Assembly (NCBI GenBank): GCA_902362865.1
Contig: CABIYE010000036.1
Location: 1 to 25,836 of the forward strand
Direction: 5' to 3'
DNA length: 25,836 bases
Source: Clostridiaceae bacterium
GTDB lineage: Bacteria; Bacillota; Clostridia; Lachnospirales; Lachnospiraceae
Positions 7,967-15,801 of this stretch are shown here, piece after piece. The notes under the pieces are model-generated. The model saw nothing but the letters and a program-made list of their open reading frames with translations. It was not told the DNA's origin and searched no databases. The first letter of the stretch is position 1, and the number at the start of each line of letters is the position of its first letter. The position numbers and the translations under genes were made by a program.

Positions 7967-9238
7967 TTACGCCTCGTCAATTGCCTTTCCAATATCATGG
8001 CGCATATATTTATTATCGAACTGCACCCATTCGGTCGCCGCATAAGCATTCGCCCTTGCTTCCTTCAAGTCTTTTCCTTTTGCGGTAACACCCAGCACAC
8101 GTCCTCCATTGGTTACAATCTGATCGCCTTCAAACTTGGTTCCGGCATGGAAGCAGTAATACCCCTCATGCTTTCCGAATTCTTCAAGCCCGCTGATGGG
8201 AAGCCCCTTGTCATAAGCCAGCGGGTACCCGTCTGAGGCAAGCACAACACATACCGCAGCATTATCTTCAAACTGCAGATCAATTTGGTCTAAGGTTCCG
8301 TCGATACAAGCCTCCACCACGTCAATAATGTCATTCTTCATACGCGGCAGGACAACCTGTGCCTCCGGGTCACCGAATCTCGCATTATATTCCAGTACCT
8401 TCGGGCCATCTTCTGTCAGCATCAATCCAAAGAAAATAACTCCTTTGAACGGTCTTCCTTCTGCCTTCATAGCATCCACTGTCGCCTGATAGACATATTT
8501 ATTGCAGAATTCCTCTACCTCTTTTGTATAGAACGGGCTTGGAGAGAAGGTCCCCATGCCGCCTGTATTCAGCCCGGTATCCCCATCTCCCGCGCGCTTA
8601 TGATCCTGCGCAGATGTCATAGTCTTAATGGTATTGCCATCCACAAAAGAAAGCACAGACACTTCACGTCCGGTCATAAATTCTTCTACCACCATGGTAT
8701 TCCCGGAATCACCGAACTTCTTATCCAGCATAATCGTCTTAACGCCATCCTTCGCCTCTTCCAGCGTATTACAGATCAGCACGCCTTTTCCAAGCGCAAG
8801 ACCATCTGCTTTCAGAACAATAGGGAACTTGGCAGTTTCCAGATAAGCAAGCGCTTCCTCTGGATTATCAAAATTCTCATATGCCGCCGTCGGAATATGA
8901 TATTTTTTCATCAGGTCTTTGGAAAACGCCTTGGAGCCTTCCAGGATTGCCGCATTCTTACGCGGTCCAAACGCACGGATTCCGGCTGCCTCCAGTTCGT
9001 CCACCAGACCGCCGACCAGAGGATCATCCATTCCAACGATTACAAGATCAACTCCTTTTTCTTTTGCAAATGCAACGATTTTATCAAATTCCATTGCACC
9101 AATCGGCGCACACTCCGCATATTCCGCAATTCCGGCATTACCCGGGGTACAATAGATCTTATCCACCTTTTCACTTTTTGCCACACAGTATGCAATTGCA
9201 TGTTCTCTGCCGCCGCTTCCTACAATTAATACTTTCAT
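7967..9238 (-). CDS. purD: Phosphoribosylamine-glycine ligase (GAR synthetase)
   Basis: This is the second step of de novo purine synthesis: it joins glycine to phosphoribosylamine using ATP. The 423-aa length is normal. It begins with the PurD signature MKVLIVGSGGREHA, has the ATP-grasp core including LKADGLALGKGV (about 160-172) and NTGGMG (about 225-230), and ends with the expected C-terminal rudiment-hybrid domain. The ATG at 9238 follows AAGGAGGAG. It is last in the purE-purM-purN-purD series, 11 bp after purN, and its transcript ends at the large hairpin 22 bp beyond. Confidence 0.97.
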   Translation of the reverse strand: MKVLIVGSGGREHAIAYCVAKSEKVDKIYCTPGNAGIAEYAECAPIGAMEFDKIVAFAKEKGVDLVIVGMDDPLVGGLVDELEAAGIRAFGPRKNAAILEGSKAFSKDLMKKYHIPTAAYENFDNPEEALAYLETAKFPIVLKADGLALGKGVLICNTLEEAKDGVKTIMLDKKFGDSGNTMVVEEFMTGREVSVLSFVDGNTIKTMTSAQDHKRAGDGDTGLNTGGMGTFSPSPFYTKEVEEFCNKYVYQATVDAMKAEGRPFKGVIFFGLMLTEDGPKVLEYNARFGDPEAQVVLPRMKNDIIDVVEACIDGTLDQIDLQFEDNAAVCVVLASDGYPLAYDKGLPISGLEEFGKHEGYYCFHAGTKFEGDQIVTNGGRVLGVTAKGKDLKEARANAYAATEWVQFDNKYMRHDIGKAIDEA

Positions 9239-9249
9239 GATACTCCTCC

Positions 9250-9873
9250 TTATTGTATTGTTACCAGGTTATTCTCTACCTTCACTCTGCCATTCGCAAT
9301 CAGATCAATGGCTCTTGGAAGAATCTTCCACTCCGCCTGCTCCATGACACGACGCTGCAGAGTTTCCGGAGTATCTCCCTGCTCTACCTCTACCGCCTTC
9401 TGAAGAATAATCGGACCGGTGTCCGTTCCTTCATCTACAAAATGTACAGTCGCTCCTACCACTTTCACGCCACGGGCAAGCGCCGCCTCGTGAACCTTAA
9501 GCCCGTAATATCCGGTTCCACAAAAGGACGGGATCAGGGACGGATGGACATTAATCATCCGATTCCGGTACCTCGCAATCATAACTTCCGGAATTACCAC
9601 AAGAAATCCTGCCAGAACAATCAAGTCCGGATTCATCGCCTCCACAGCTTCCATGAATTTTTCATTAAACTTCTCTCTCGTCTCATAGTCTTTCGGAGAA
9701 ATACACTGAGCGGCAATTCCATGATTTTTTGCCCGCTCCATAGCATAAGCGTTCCTATTATTGCTGATTACACCGACAATTTTCGTATTGGTAATCGAGC
9801 CTACCTCCACAGCATCTATAATTGCCTGAAGATTCGTTCCGCCGCCGGATACGAGTACAACTACATTTAGCAT
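9250..9873 (-). CDS. purN: Phosphoribosylglycinamide formyltransferase (GART, folate-dependent)
   Basis: It transfers a formyl group from 10-formyl-tetrahydrofolate to GAR, the third step of purine synthesis. The 207-aa length is normal. It shows the N-terminal [11 protein letters not shown] motif (about 8-18), the catalytic stretch [11 protein letters not shown] with the conserved Asn and His (about 107-117), and the C-terminal [12 protein letters not shown] motif containing the catalytic Asp. The start overlaps the end of purM by 7 bp, which indicates translational coupling. purD follows after an 11-bp gap. Confidence 0.97.
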   Translation of the reverse strand: MLNVVVLVSGGGTNLQAIIDAVEVGSITNTKIVGVISNNRNAYAMERAKNHGIAAQCISPKDYETREKFNEKFMEAVEAMNPDLIVLAGFLVVIPEVMIARYRNRMINVHPSLIPSFCGTGYYGLKVHEAALARGVKVVGATVHFVDEGTDTGPIILQKAVEVEQGDTPETLQRRVMEQAEWKILPRAIDLIANGRVKVENNLVTIQ

Positions 9874-10892
9874 AATGTAACTCCTTTTTCTCCTGCTTCT
9901 ACACGTCCAACTACATAGGCCTCTTCACCTGCTGCCCGGATCGCTTCTATTGCCTTGTCCACATCTTCCGGTTCTAAAGCAAGAATCATACCAAGACCCA
10001 TATTAAAAGTATTGTACATCATCTCTTCTGCAATGTCGCCTTCCTTCGCCAGAAGCTTAAAGATTGCAGGAACTTCATAGCTGTTCTTCTCCACAACAGC
10101 CCTGACGCCTTCCGGAAGCATTCTCGGAATGTTCTCATAGAAGCCGCCGCCTGTAATATGGCTGCATCCCTTTACCTTTACACCGCTGTTTTTAATGCTT
10201 TTTAAGGCTTTCACGTAAATCTTGGTCGGCGCAATCAACGCTTCTCCCAGCGTTTTACCCAGTTCATCATAATATGTATCCAGAGATTCCTTCGTCATCT
10301 CAAACACCTTGCGCACCAGAGAAAATCCGTTGCTGTGGACTCCACTGGAAGCCATGCCCACCAGAACGTCCCCCGGTTTGATATTCTCTCCACTGATAAT
10401 ATCCTTTTTATCAACCACACCTACGGCAAATCCCGCAAGGTCATATTCATCTACCGGCATAAGTCCCGGATGTTCTGCAGTCTCTCCGCCTACCAGAGCG
10501 CATTCTGACTGTTTACACCCCTCAGCTACACCACTTACAATCGTCGCGATTTTTTCAGGATAGTTCTTACCACATGCGATGTAATCCAGGAAGAATAAGG
10601 GTTCTCCGCCAGAGCACGCAATATCATTTACACACATGGCAACAGCATCAATACCTATGGTATCGTGCTTGTCCATAACAAACGCAAGCTTTACCTTGGT
10701 TCCGCATCCATCAGTTCCTGATAACAGAACAGGCTCATCCATCTGTTTAATGCCGCTTAAGTCAAAAGCTCCTGCAAATCCGCCAAGCCCGCCGAGGACT
10801 TCCGGCCGCATCGTCTCTTTTACATGCTTCTTCATTAACTCTACCGACTTATATCCCGCCTCAATATCTACACCCGCATTCTTGTAATCCAT
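9867..10892 (-). CDS. purM: Phosphoribosylformylglycinamidine cyclo-ligase (AIR synthetase)
   Basis: It closes the imidazole ring to form AIR, the fifth step of purine synthesis. 341 aa. The typical start [21 protein letters not shown] and the glycine-rich [32 protein letters not shown] and GGETAEHPG segments are all present. The start is the ATG at 10892, eight bases after a TAAGGAG site; a longer in-frame reading to 10925 lacks a site. It overlaps purN by 7 bp at its 3' end and lies 68 bp downstream of purE in the same operon. Confidence 0.97.
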   Translation of the reverse strand: MDYKNAGVDIEAGYKSVELMKKHVKETMRPEVLGGLGGFAGAFDLSGIKQMDEPVLLSGTDGCGTKVKLAFVMDKHDTIGIDAVAMCVNDIACSGGEPLFFLDYIACGKNYPEKIATIVSGVAEGCKQSECALVGGETAEHPGLMPVDEYDLAGFAVGVVDKKDIISGENIKPGDVLVGMASSGVHSNGFSLVRKVFEMTKESLDTYYDELGKTLGEALIAPTKIYVKALKSIKNSGVKVKGCSHITGGGFYENIPRMLPEGVRAVVEKNSYEVPAIFKLLAKEGDIAEEMMYNTFNMGLGMILALEPEDVDKAIEAIRAAGEEAYVVGRVEAGEKGVTLC

Positions 10893-10960
10893 AATCCGTC
10901 TCCTTATTTGTCTTAATATTTTCAATTCCGCCCGGCGGTTCCGGGGGAAGAAGCAATCTC

Positions 10961-11473
10961 CTACTTCTGATTCAGATATTCTTTATATCCAAGCTCCTTT
11001 AACTTCGCATCCTTCGCCTGAACAGTCTCTTTCATTTCCTTTGTATATTCCTTCAGCCTTTCAAGCAGCGCCGCATCAGAAACAGCAAGAATCCTCGCCG
11101 CAAGAATCGCCGCGTTCATTCCACCGTCAATGGCAACCGTTGCAACCGGAATTCCCGGCGGCATCTGCACAATAGAGTAAAGTGCATCCTGACCCTCCAG
11201 ATTCTTTCCTGACATCGGCACACCAATCACCGGCATCGGGAAGATTGCCGCGCACATTCCCGGAAGATGCGCTGCCATTCCTGCGCCTGCAATAATTACT
11301 TTAAACCCTTTTTCTTCTGCTGACTTTGCATATTCAAAGAACACATCCGGCTCCCGGTGTGCGGAGATGACCGTCATCTCATATTCAATTCCAAGCTTTT
11401 CTAACATGTCAGCGGCTTTACCCATAACCTTCAGGTCTGAGTCGCTGCCCATCACAATTCCTACCTTTGACAT
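10961..11473 (-). CDS. purE: N5-carboxyaminoimidazole ribonucleotide mutase
   Basis: Class I PurE moves the carboxyl group of N5-CAIR to give CAIR. 170 aa, the normal size. Motifs: [10 protein letters not shown] near the N terminus, [18 protein letters not shown] and the C-terminal [26 protein letters not shown] region (in shorter blocks [12 protein letters not shown] then NAA). The start is placed at the ATG at 11473, which has AGAAAGGA eight bases upstream; the ATG nine bases earlier is too close to that site. No purK is in the window, so N5-CAIR synthetase must be elsewhere. A promoter candidate lies at the end of the preceding aminopeptidase gene. Confidence 0.96.
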   Translation of the reverse strand: MSKVGIVMGSDSDLKVMGKAADMLEKLGIEYEMTVISAHREPDVFFEYAKSAEEKGFKVIIAGAGMAAHLPGMCAAIFPMPVIGVPMSGKNLEGQDALYSIVQMPPGIPVATVAIDGGMNAAILAARILAVSDAALLERLKEYTKEMKETVQAKDAKLKELGYKEYLNQK

Positions 11474-11546
11474 CACATTCATCCTTTCTGCTTTCTTACG
11501 CCCACTTGGCAAACAATGCTTTCCCGTGTTCGCTGTTACTTTCATA

Positions 11547-11576
11547 AATATATCATACCGTGTACGGATTGTCCAA
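11547..11576 (-). promoter_or_regulatory. Candidate purE promoter inside the aminopeptidase 3' end
   Basis: Minus strand: TTGGAC (11571-11576), 18-bp spacer, TATATT (11547-11552). It would give purE-purM-purN-purD their own start with a leader of about 65 nt. No purine riboswitch was recognised in that leader. Confidence 0.4.
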
Positions 11577-13604
11577 CGGTTCATTCAGAATTTCTGTGCC
11601 GGGAAGTACAAATCTTCCGTCTGAAAGAAGCCTGATTTCTCCGCCTCCTTTTGTAAGAACCGTAATACTGCCCAGTTCTTCATAAGGAATGGTAATATCC
11701 GTATGGCAATGGAAATAAGCTTTCGAGACATCTTCTTTTCTCTGAATAGAAACGGAATTATCCCTTGCTATGATTTCCTTACCATTGGGATTGTATACCT
11801 TTATATCTTCACTCCAACTATAGCAAGTATCTCCCACCGCAAAATGGGGTCCCATCTTCTCCGCAATCAGAATCGGCATTTTATCTTCAATACCATACTT
11901 CTTCGCCGCCACATACGCCGTCGTATTCGTTCCAATGGCAAATTCACCAAGCGGCAGCGTCGGATGATTATAAAGCACATTTTCCCGTACATATTTCTTA
12001 CAGTCTTCTTCCCGCTGAAAATTACTGCAATTATAGTCCGCAATCATTCCATCCGTAAACCGGATTTCCAGATCCCGATACTGCAGCTCATTTAGGTACA
12101 CCTTGCTCACATGCAAGGTTCCGCTGGTTCCTTCCAGAACCGGAGAAGTAAAAACTTCCCCTACCGGAATATTTACATCCGCCACACAGTTTTCAAATAT
12201 CGTCTCCTTCACCGGATTCTCAAGTCTGTGAAGCTGCACGGTCAGATCGGTCCTGTTGCCATCCTTTCCAAGAATCCGCACACACTCGCCCTGGTCGAGC
12301 GCATCAATCAACGTCTGCTGAACCTTCTCATAGACCTGCGCACCCAGCGTATTGATACGGATTACTTCATCAAAAATTTCTTCGTACTCCGCCCCGATCT
12401 CCGGCACCGGCCAGGCAATAATCGTAAAGCTTCTCTCATCCCCGGGAATATAGGTGTTCGTCATCTGTCCGGACTTGCTGTCATACATTCTTGCCAGTTC
12501 CTCCTGCCTGTCTGTCAGATGCACAGCTTCTTCCTTTTGTTCCGGTGAAAACGGCTGCTCCCCGAACACTTCCATCACCGCCGGACCTGCAAGTTGCGAC
12601 GCCAGATCCTTATTAACTTCATAGGCATGGCGCATCACTTCCAGTTTTCTCTCTATAAAACGCTTATTCAGGAAAATCCCCTGGTCATTCCGGTGGTCAT
12701 ACTCATATTGTTTATTTGCAGTGGCCCCATAATACCCTATCTTCAGATGCTGACGCTTCGTAAGCACACTCACGGATGAACGATAGATAACAGGTCTTAG
12801 ACCCATCTTTTCAAAATTGCAGATTGCCCGTTTCACCACTCGTTCAAACCCCAGCACATAACGGATATTTACCACCGATTTCTTCGACAGGTCTTTACCC
12901 GTATTCACAAATCCCTTCCGATAACCTTCCGTATAGACATCTGCCATTTTCTGGATTGTCTCTTCCGGCAGCTTCTGCAGATATTCCGCTGTACGAAGCT
13001 CATTTTCGCTGATATACTCTCCGAATCGATACAGATACCTTACATCATCCAAAGAACTGTTCATAATAATGTCTGACGCAAAAGAACTATCCGGGTCAAG
13101 CTGCTCTACAATCTTGTCCGCCACAAAAATCTCACAATAATCACTGGCATACCAGTAAATGATGTCCCGCAGCGTTTTTACTTCCGGCTGCTCTTCCGCC
13201 TCAAAGCAATTATATATTTCAATAAATAACTCATAAAGCACCGTCAGATATTCTATGCGGTGCTCAAATGTATATGCAATAGCTCCCCGTATCTCTGTAT
13301 ACAGAAAACTCAGCATCTGTCCATATTCTTTTCCGAGCATTTTTGCGGCATAAGCCGGATCAGCGTAGCTCGCATCATAATTTTCAGGCAGAATATCTTC
13401 ATACAGCCTGCAGTTTCTTTCCTGAAGTTCCTGAAGCGTAAGTTCCCGGTAACACCCGGACTCCAGCTCTTCCTTCAGTTCACAGAGCATCCCCACGAAC
13501 TTTGCCGTCTTTTGAAAATACGGACGGTATGTTTCCGCCACTGTCTCCTCTTCTATAATCCTGCCGATTCTCTCTACCGCCAGTTCATAGCGTTCTGTCA
13601 TCAT
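11553..13604 (-). CDS. M29-family aminopeptidase with a long N-terminal extension
   Basis: A metal-dependent exopeptidase, probably cytoplasmic. The C-terminal half fits peptidase family M29 (AmpS/aminopeptidase T). The six metal/catalytic positions of the family appear in order: E483 (VGEVFTSP), E554 (LGEFAIGTN), H587 (EKMGPHFAVGD), Y595, H634 and D636 (HCHTDITI), with spacing close to the family pattern. At 683 aa it is about 270-310 residues longer than ordinary M29 enzymes. The extra part is an N-terminal, largely helical, charged domain (about 1-300) that I cannot assign. The start ATG at 13604 comes directly after the stop codon of the small membrane protein gene upstream, so translation is probably coupled. 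It precedes purE. Confidence 0.85.
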   Translation of the reverse strand: MMTERYELAVERIGRIIEEETVAETYRPYFQKTAKFVGMLCELKEELESGCYRELTLQELQERNCRLYEDILPENYDASYADPAYAAKMLGKEYGQMLSFLYTEIRGAIAYTFEHRIEYLTVLYELFIEIYNCFEAEEQPEVKTLRDIIYWYASDYCEIFVADKIVEQLDPDSSFASDIIMNSSLDDVRYLYRFGEYISENELRTAEYLQKLPEETIQKMADVYTEGYRKGFVNTGKDLSKKSVVNIRYVLGFERVVKRAICNFEKMGLRPVIYRSSVSVLTKRQHLKIGYYGATANKQYEYDHRNDQGIFLNKRFIERKLEVMRHAYEVNKDLASQLAGPAVMEVFGEQPFSPEQKEEAVHLTDRQEELARMYDSKSGQMTNTYIPGDERSFTIIAWPVPEIGAEYEEIFDEVIRINTLGAQVYEKVQQTLIDALDQGECVRILGKDGNRTDLTVQLHRLENPVKETIFENCVADVNIPVGEVFTSPVLEGTSGTLHVSKVYLNELQYRDLEIRFTDGMIADYNCSNFQREEDCKKYVRENVLYNHPTLPLGEFAIGTNTTAYVAAKKYGIEDKMPILIAEKMGPHFAVGDTCYSWSEDIKVYNPNGKEIIARDNSVSIQRKEDVSKAYFHCHTDITIPYEELGSITVLTKGGGEIRLLSDGRFVLPGTEILNEPLDNPYTV

Positions 13605-14003
13605 TTAAAAAAGCCCCCTTAAGAAAATTACAATAAAAACAAAGGTAAAGATCCCATTTAACACAATTCCTATTTTGCAGGAAATATATTCTTTGTCTCT
13701 TTCTTTAAATCCTTGAACCGCCTTGTACACCCCTGCCGCTGACATCACCAGCATCAGGAAACCTACCGCGCCTATCAAAAGGCTGACATCACCTTTGCTT
13801 ATGTACGAAACAGAAAATACCAGAACCATAAAAAATACGGTGAGTCCTGCCAGGAAACAGGACTCTAATCCTCTTTTCGCGTGCTTCAACGGAGCCTGTC
13901 CAAACTTCCTGCGCCTGCGCTTCATTTTCTCTTTTTCTGTTTTTTTCTTCTGCCTTTCTTTCCTCTGCTCTTTAATGGCATCTCTTATTCTATCTTTTAA
14001 CAT
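13605..14003 (-). CDS. Small predicted membrane protein of unknown function
   Basis: 132 aa. A strongly basic N-terminal tail (about 1-45, rich in K/R) is followed by three hydrophobic segments (about 48-68, 75-97 and 108-132), suggesting an inner-membrane protein with the basic tail in the cytoplasm. The ATG at 14003 has AAGGAG five bases upstream. It overlaps the end of the VanZ-like gene by 14 bp and abuts the aminopeptidase gene, so it is part of one operon. It could belong to one of the small DUF membrane families of Lachnospiraceae (DUF6142 comes to mind), but I cannot confirm this. Confidence 0.75.
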   Translation of the reverse strand: MLKDRIRDAIKEQRKERQKKKTEKEKMKRRRRKFGQAPLKHAKRGLESCFLAGLTVFFMVLVFSVSYISKGDVSLLIGAVGFLMLVMSAAGVYKAVQGFKERDKEYISCKIGIVLNGIFTFVFIVIFLRGLF

Positions 14004-14454
14004 ATTTTCTCCTTATGGCCGCACATACCACAAAAACAACATAACCAAACGCCCCTCCTATGGTATTTAGGAGCAGGTCATCCACATCAAAGCTCCCCAC
14101 TTTCGCAATAAGCTGGAACGTCTCCACGCAAAAACTCAGCACAAAACTGTAGAAAACTGCCGAGAAGAAGCTCCTGTACTTGCTCGCCATAGGCATGAAA
14201 AATCCAAAAGGAACAAAAATCAGCACATTCCCAAAAAGATTGGTAAACATTGCATATGCGCCAAGCTGCTCCCTGTATTGCCAGAACCGTTTAATCTCCT
14301 TAAACAGCACCAGATTATAACGATATTCCTGCATTCCCTCCACGCTTCTTCCATACCAGTCTGAAAAAAGCAGAAAATAAATAATAAATCCTATATAGAA
14401 AATAAATAATATCTTCCCTAATATGCGTAACCTACTTCTCTTACTATAATTCAA
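13990..14454 (-). CDS. VanZ-like family membrane protein
   Basis: 154 aa with four to five hydrophobic segments. It shows the VanZ-like pattern: an early membrane helix, a polar N-L-V-L-F-K-E-I loop, then NLFGNVLIFVPFGFFMP, a conserved acidic position in the SFCVETFQL segment, and FDVDDLLLNTIGGAFGY. VanZ itself contributes to low-level teicoplanin resistance, but most family members have no known role and no van genes are here. The start is TTG at 14454 with an AGAAGGG site eight bases upstream; there is no suitable ATG near it. The gene overlaps the next one by 14 bp. Confidence 0.88.
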   Translation of the reverse strand: MNYSKRSRLRILGKILFIFYIGFIIYFLLFSDWYGRSVEGMQEYRYNLVLFKEIKRFWQYREQLGAYAMFTNLFGNVLIFVPFGFFMPMASKYRSFFSAVFYSFVLSFCVETFQLIAKVGSFDVDDLLLNTIGGAFGYVVFVVCAAIRRKYVKR

Positions 14455-14479
14455 AACAGCACCCTTCTAACTTCAGAAC

Positions 14480-14635
14480 CTAAAATGTCAATCCTTTTCT
14501 GTTTTTTATCAGGCGTGCCCCGTTGATGATGGCAATAATACCGGTTGTAACCCCTGCAACAACCATCACAATACCGATAGCTATATCAGCCGCTCCGGCA
14601 AGTCCCATTGTCTTAAATGCTTTCTCGTTGTTCAT
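14480..14635 (-). CDS. 51-residue predicted membrane peptide
   Basis: A short gene between pyrE and the VanZ-like gene. ATG at 14635 follows CAGGAGGGATTCGG, a near-perfect ribosome site that begins at the pyrE stop codon; the stop is TAG at 14480. The protein begins MNNEKAFKTMGLAGAADIAI, has one long hydrophobic Gly/Ala/Val/Ile-rich stretch (about 10-40, possibly two short helices) and ends with basic ARLIKNRK. No function is known to me. The strong site, tight spacing (14 bp after pyrE, 25 bp before the VanZ-like gene) and clean membrane profile support it being real. Confidence 0.7.
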   Translation of the reverse strand: MNNEKAFKTMGLAGAADIAIGIVMVVAGVTTGIIAIINGARLIKNRKGLTF

Positions 14636-14649
14636 CCGAATCCCTCCTG

Positions 14650-15330
14650 CTATTTTACACCATACTGTTCATAATATGCGTCAATCGCTGCTTTTAATGT
14701 ATCGTCAATCACAATTTTGCCCTGACATTCTCTGTTATATAAATATTCCGTTACTTCCTCCATCGTTACGATTGCTCCAGTTTCAAAACCGTACAATTCC
14801 TTCACTTCGTCAAGAGCACATTTCTCCCCACCCTTGCCTACTTCCATGCGGTTCAGGGATACCATCAGACCTACAATCTCCACGTTAGCAGCCCCACGAA
14901 CTTTCGGAACCGTCTCTTCCATAGATTTTCCGGATGTAGTCACATCTTCAATCATCACAACACGGTCGCCATCCTGCAGTTTACTGCCAAGAAAGCTCCC
15001 TTTGTCCGCACCGTGATCCTTTTCTTCCTTCCGGTCTGAACAATAACGCACCTCTTTTCCATACAACTCACTGTAAGCCATTGCTGTCACAACTGCCAGC
15101 GGGATTCCCTTATATGCAGGCCCAAACAGCACGTCAAAGTCATCTCCATATTTATCATGAATTGCCTTTGCATAATATTCCCCAAGCCGTTTCAACTGAC
15201 TGCCCGTTACATAAGCTCCCGCATTCATAAAGAATGGTGATTTTCTTCCGCTCTTCAATGTAAATTCTCCAAACTTAAGCACATTGCTCTCCACCATAAA
15301 TTCGATAAATTCCTGCTTGTATTGTTCCAT
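14650..15330 (-). CDS. pyrE: Orotate phosphoribosyltransferase
   Basis: It converts orotate plus PRPP to OMP, the fifth step of pyrimidine synthesis. 226 aa, normal. The PRPP-binding loop VMIEDVTTSGKS is at about 125-136, with the orotate-site FTLKSGRKSPFF (about 23-34) and LFGPAYKGIPLA (about 68-79) motifs. The ATG at 15330 has GGAGG ten bases upstream. It is the first gene of the leftward series and has a good promoter 125 bp upstream. The other pyrimidine genes are not in the window. The mobile element sits upstream of its promoter and does not interrupt it. Confidence 0.97.
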   Translation of the reverse strand: MEQYKQEFIEFMVESNVLKFGEFTLKSGRKSPFFMNAGAYVTGSQLKRLGEYYAKAIHDKYGDDFDVLFGPAYKGIPLAVVTAMAYSELYGKEVRYCSDRKEEKDHGADKGSFLGSKLQDGDRVVMIEDVTTSGKSMEETVPKVRGAANVEIVGLMVSLNRMEVGKGGEKCALDEVKELYGFETGAIVTMEEVTEYLYNRECQGKIVIDDTLKAAIDAYYEQYGVK

Positions 15331-15353
15331 AATTTCTAAACCTCCGTATTTAC

Positions 15354-15369
15354 GGGCATATCCATGCCC
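15354..15369 (-). other. Hairpin in the pyrE leader
   Basis: Stem GGGCAT/ATGCCC with a 4-nt loop, directly upstream of the pyrE ribosome site (CGTAAATACGGAGG). It has no T tract, so it is not a terminator. It could affect translation or stabilise the mRNA; this is inference. Confidence 0.4.
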
Positions 15370-15454
15370 TTACTTTATATTTTTATCTTTTACTACACCG
15401 CTTTTACATCATTTTAATCTTAACTACACCTTAAAGAACCATTAAATCTTTTCA

Positions 15455-15483
15455 ATTCTATCACAGTTTCATGTTTATTTCAA
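15455..15483 (-). promoter_or_regulatory. pyrE promoter
   Basis: Minus strand: TTGAAA (15478-15483), 17-bp spacer, TAGAAT (15455-15460). Predicted leader about 118 nt. No PyrR-type attenuator with a T-run terminator was seen in the leader. Confidence 0.65.
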
Positions 15484-15747
15484 TCAGCGGATGCCATTCA
15501 ATTACAATCCAATTACACATTCAAAATGCACTTCGTGCAGTGATGCGCAGCTCACAGAAAGGTGTTATTGGCAACGTCCGTTCCGTCAAGGACTGTCCTA
15601 CGGCATACCGGCTTCGCCTTGTTCCTTACCCCACTGGTTTTTCGCATATTATTAAGAATCTGGCAAACTGGAATTTATATAATTATTCCTCTAACTTTCC
15701 CCATTTTATAGGCTTTCCCGCCTGTCCATTAGTGAAATGATATGTAG
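15484..15747. other. Gene-poor spacer between the pyrE promoter and the element end
   Basis: No supported gene. It holds a small hairpin TGCAC-TTC-GTGCA (15529-15541) and GC-richer sequence around 15570-15640 that looks like degenerate intergenic DNA. The candidate att core lies at 15666-15676. Confidence 0.5.
15666..15676 (+). other. Candidate attachment-site core, left (attL)
   Basis: AACTGGAATTT, repeated in the same orientation at 25534-25544. It lies 71 bp outside the left arm-motif cluster. An 11-bp match between two flanks of this size is unlikely but not impossible by chance. Confidence 0.35.
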
Positions 15748-15797
15748 TTTCCCTTATTTTTGCCCTTATGAGATAATCACAAGGGAAATAAGGGAAA
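15748..15797. repeat. Left-end integrase arm-type motifs
   Basis: Four copies of a TTTCCCTTA-like motif: two forward (15748-15756 and the shorter CCCTTAT at 15763-15769) and two reverse (within CACAAGGGAAATAAGGGAAA, 15778-15797). The outer pair forms a 12-bp perfect inverted repeat. The same motif set recurs at the right end of the element. The cluster ends 4 bp from the integrase stop codon. Confidence 0.65.
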
Positions 15798-15801
15798 TTT
15801 T

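Noticed and set aside
11474..11552. Purine riboswitch or clear PurR box upstream of purE
   Set aside because: The 79-bp leader is too short for the aptamer and no paired PurR-type boxes were recognised, only a weak CGAACA match.
13990..14454. Glycopeptide resistance locus because of the VanZ-like gene
   Set aside because: No vanH/A/X or regulatory genes are nearby, and VanZ-like proteins are common in Firmicutes without a resistance role.
15471..15740. 89-aa ORF upstream of pyrE
   Set aside because: It overlaps the pyrE promoter on the other strand, has no ribosome site and no domain-like pattern.
15748..15797. Left-end inverted repeat as the integrase terminator
   Set aside because: No T tract follows on the minus strand, and the same motif set recurs at the other end of the element, which fits arm sites better.
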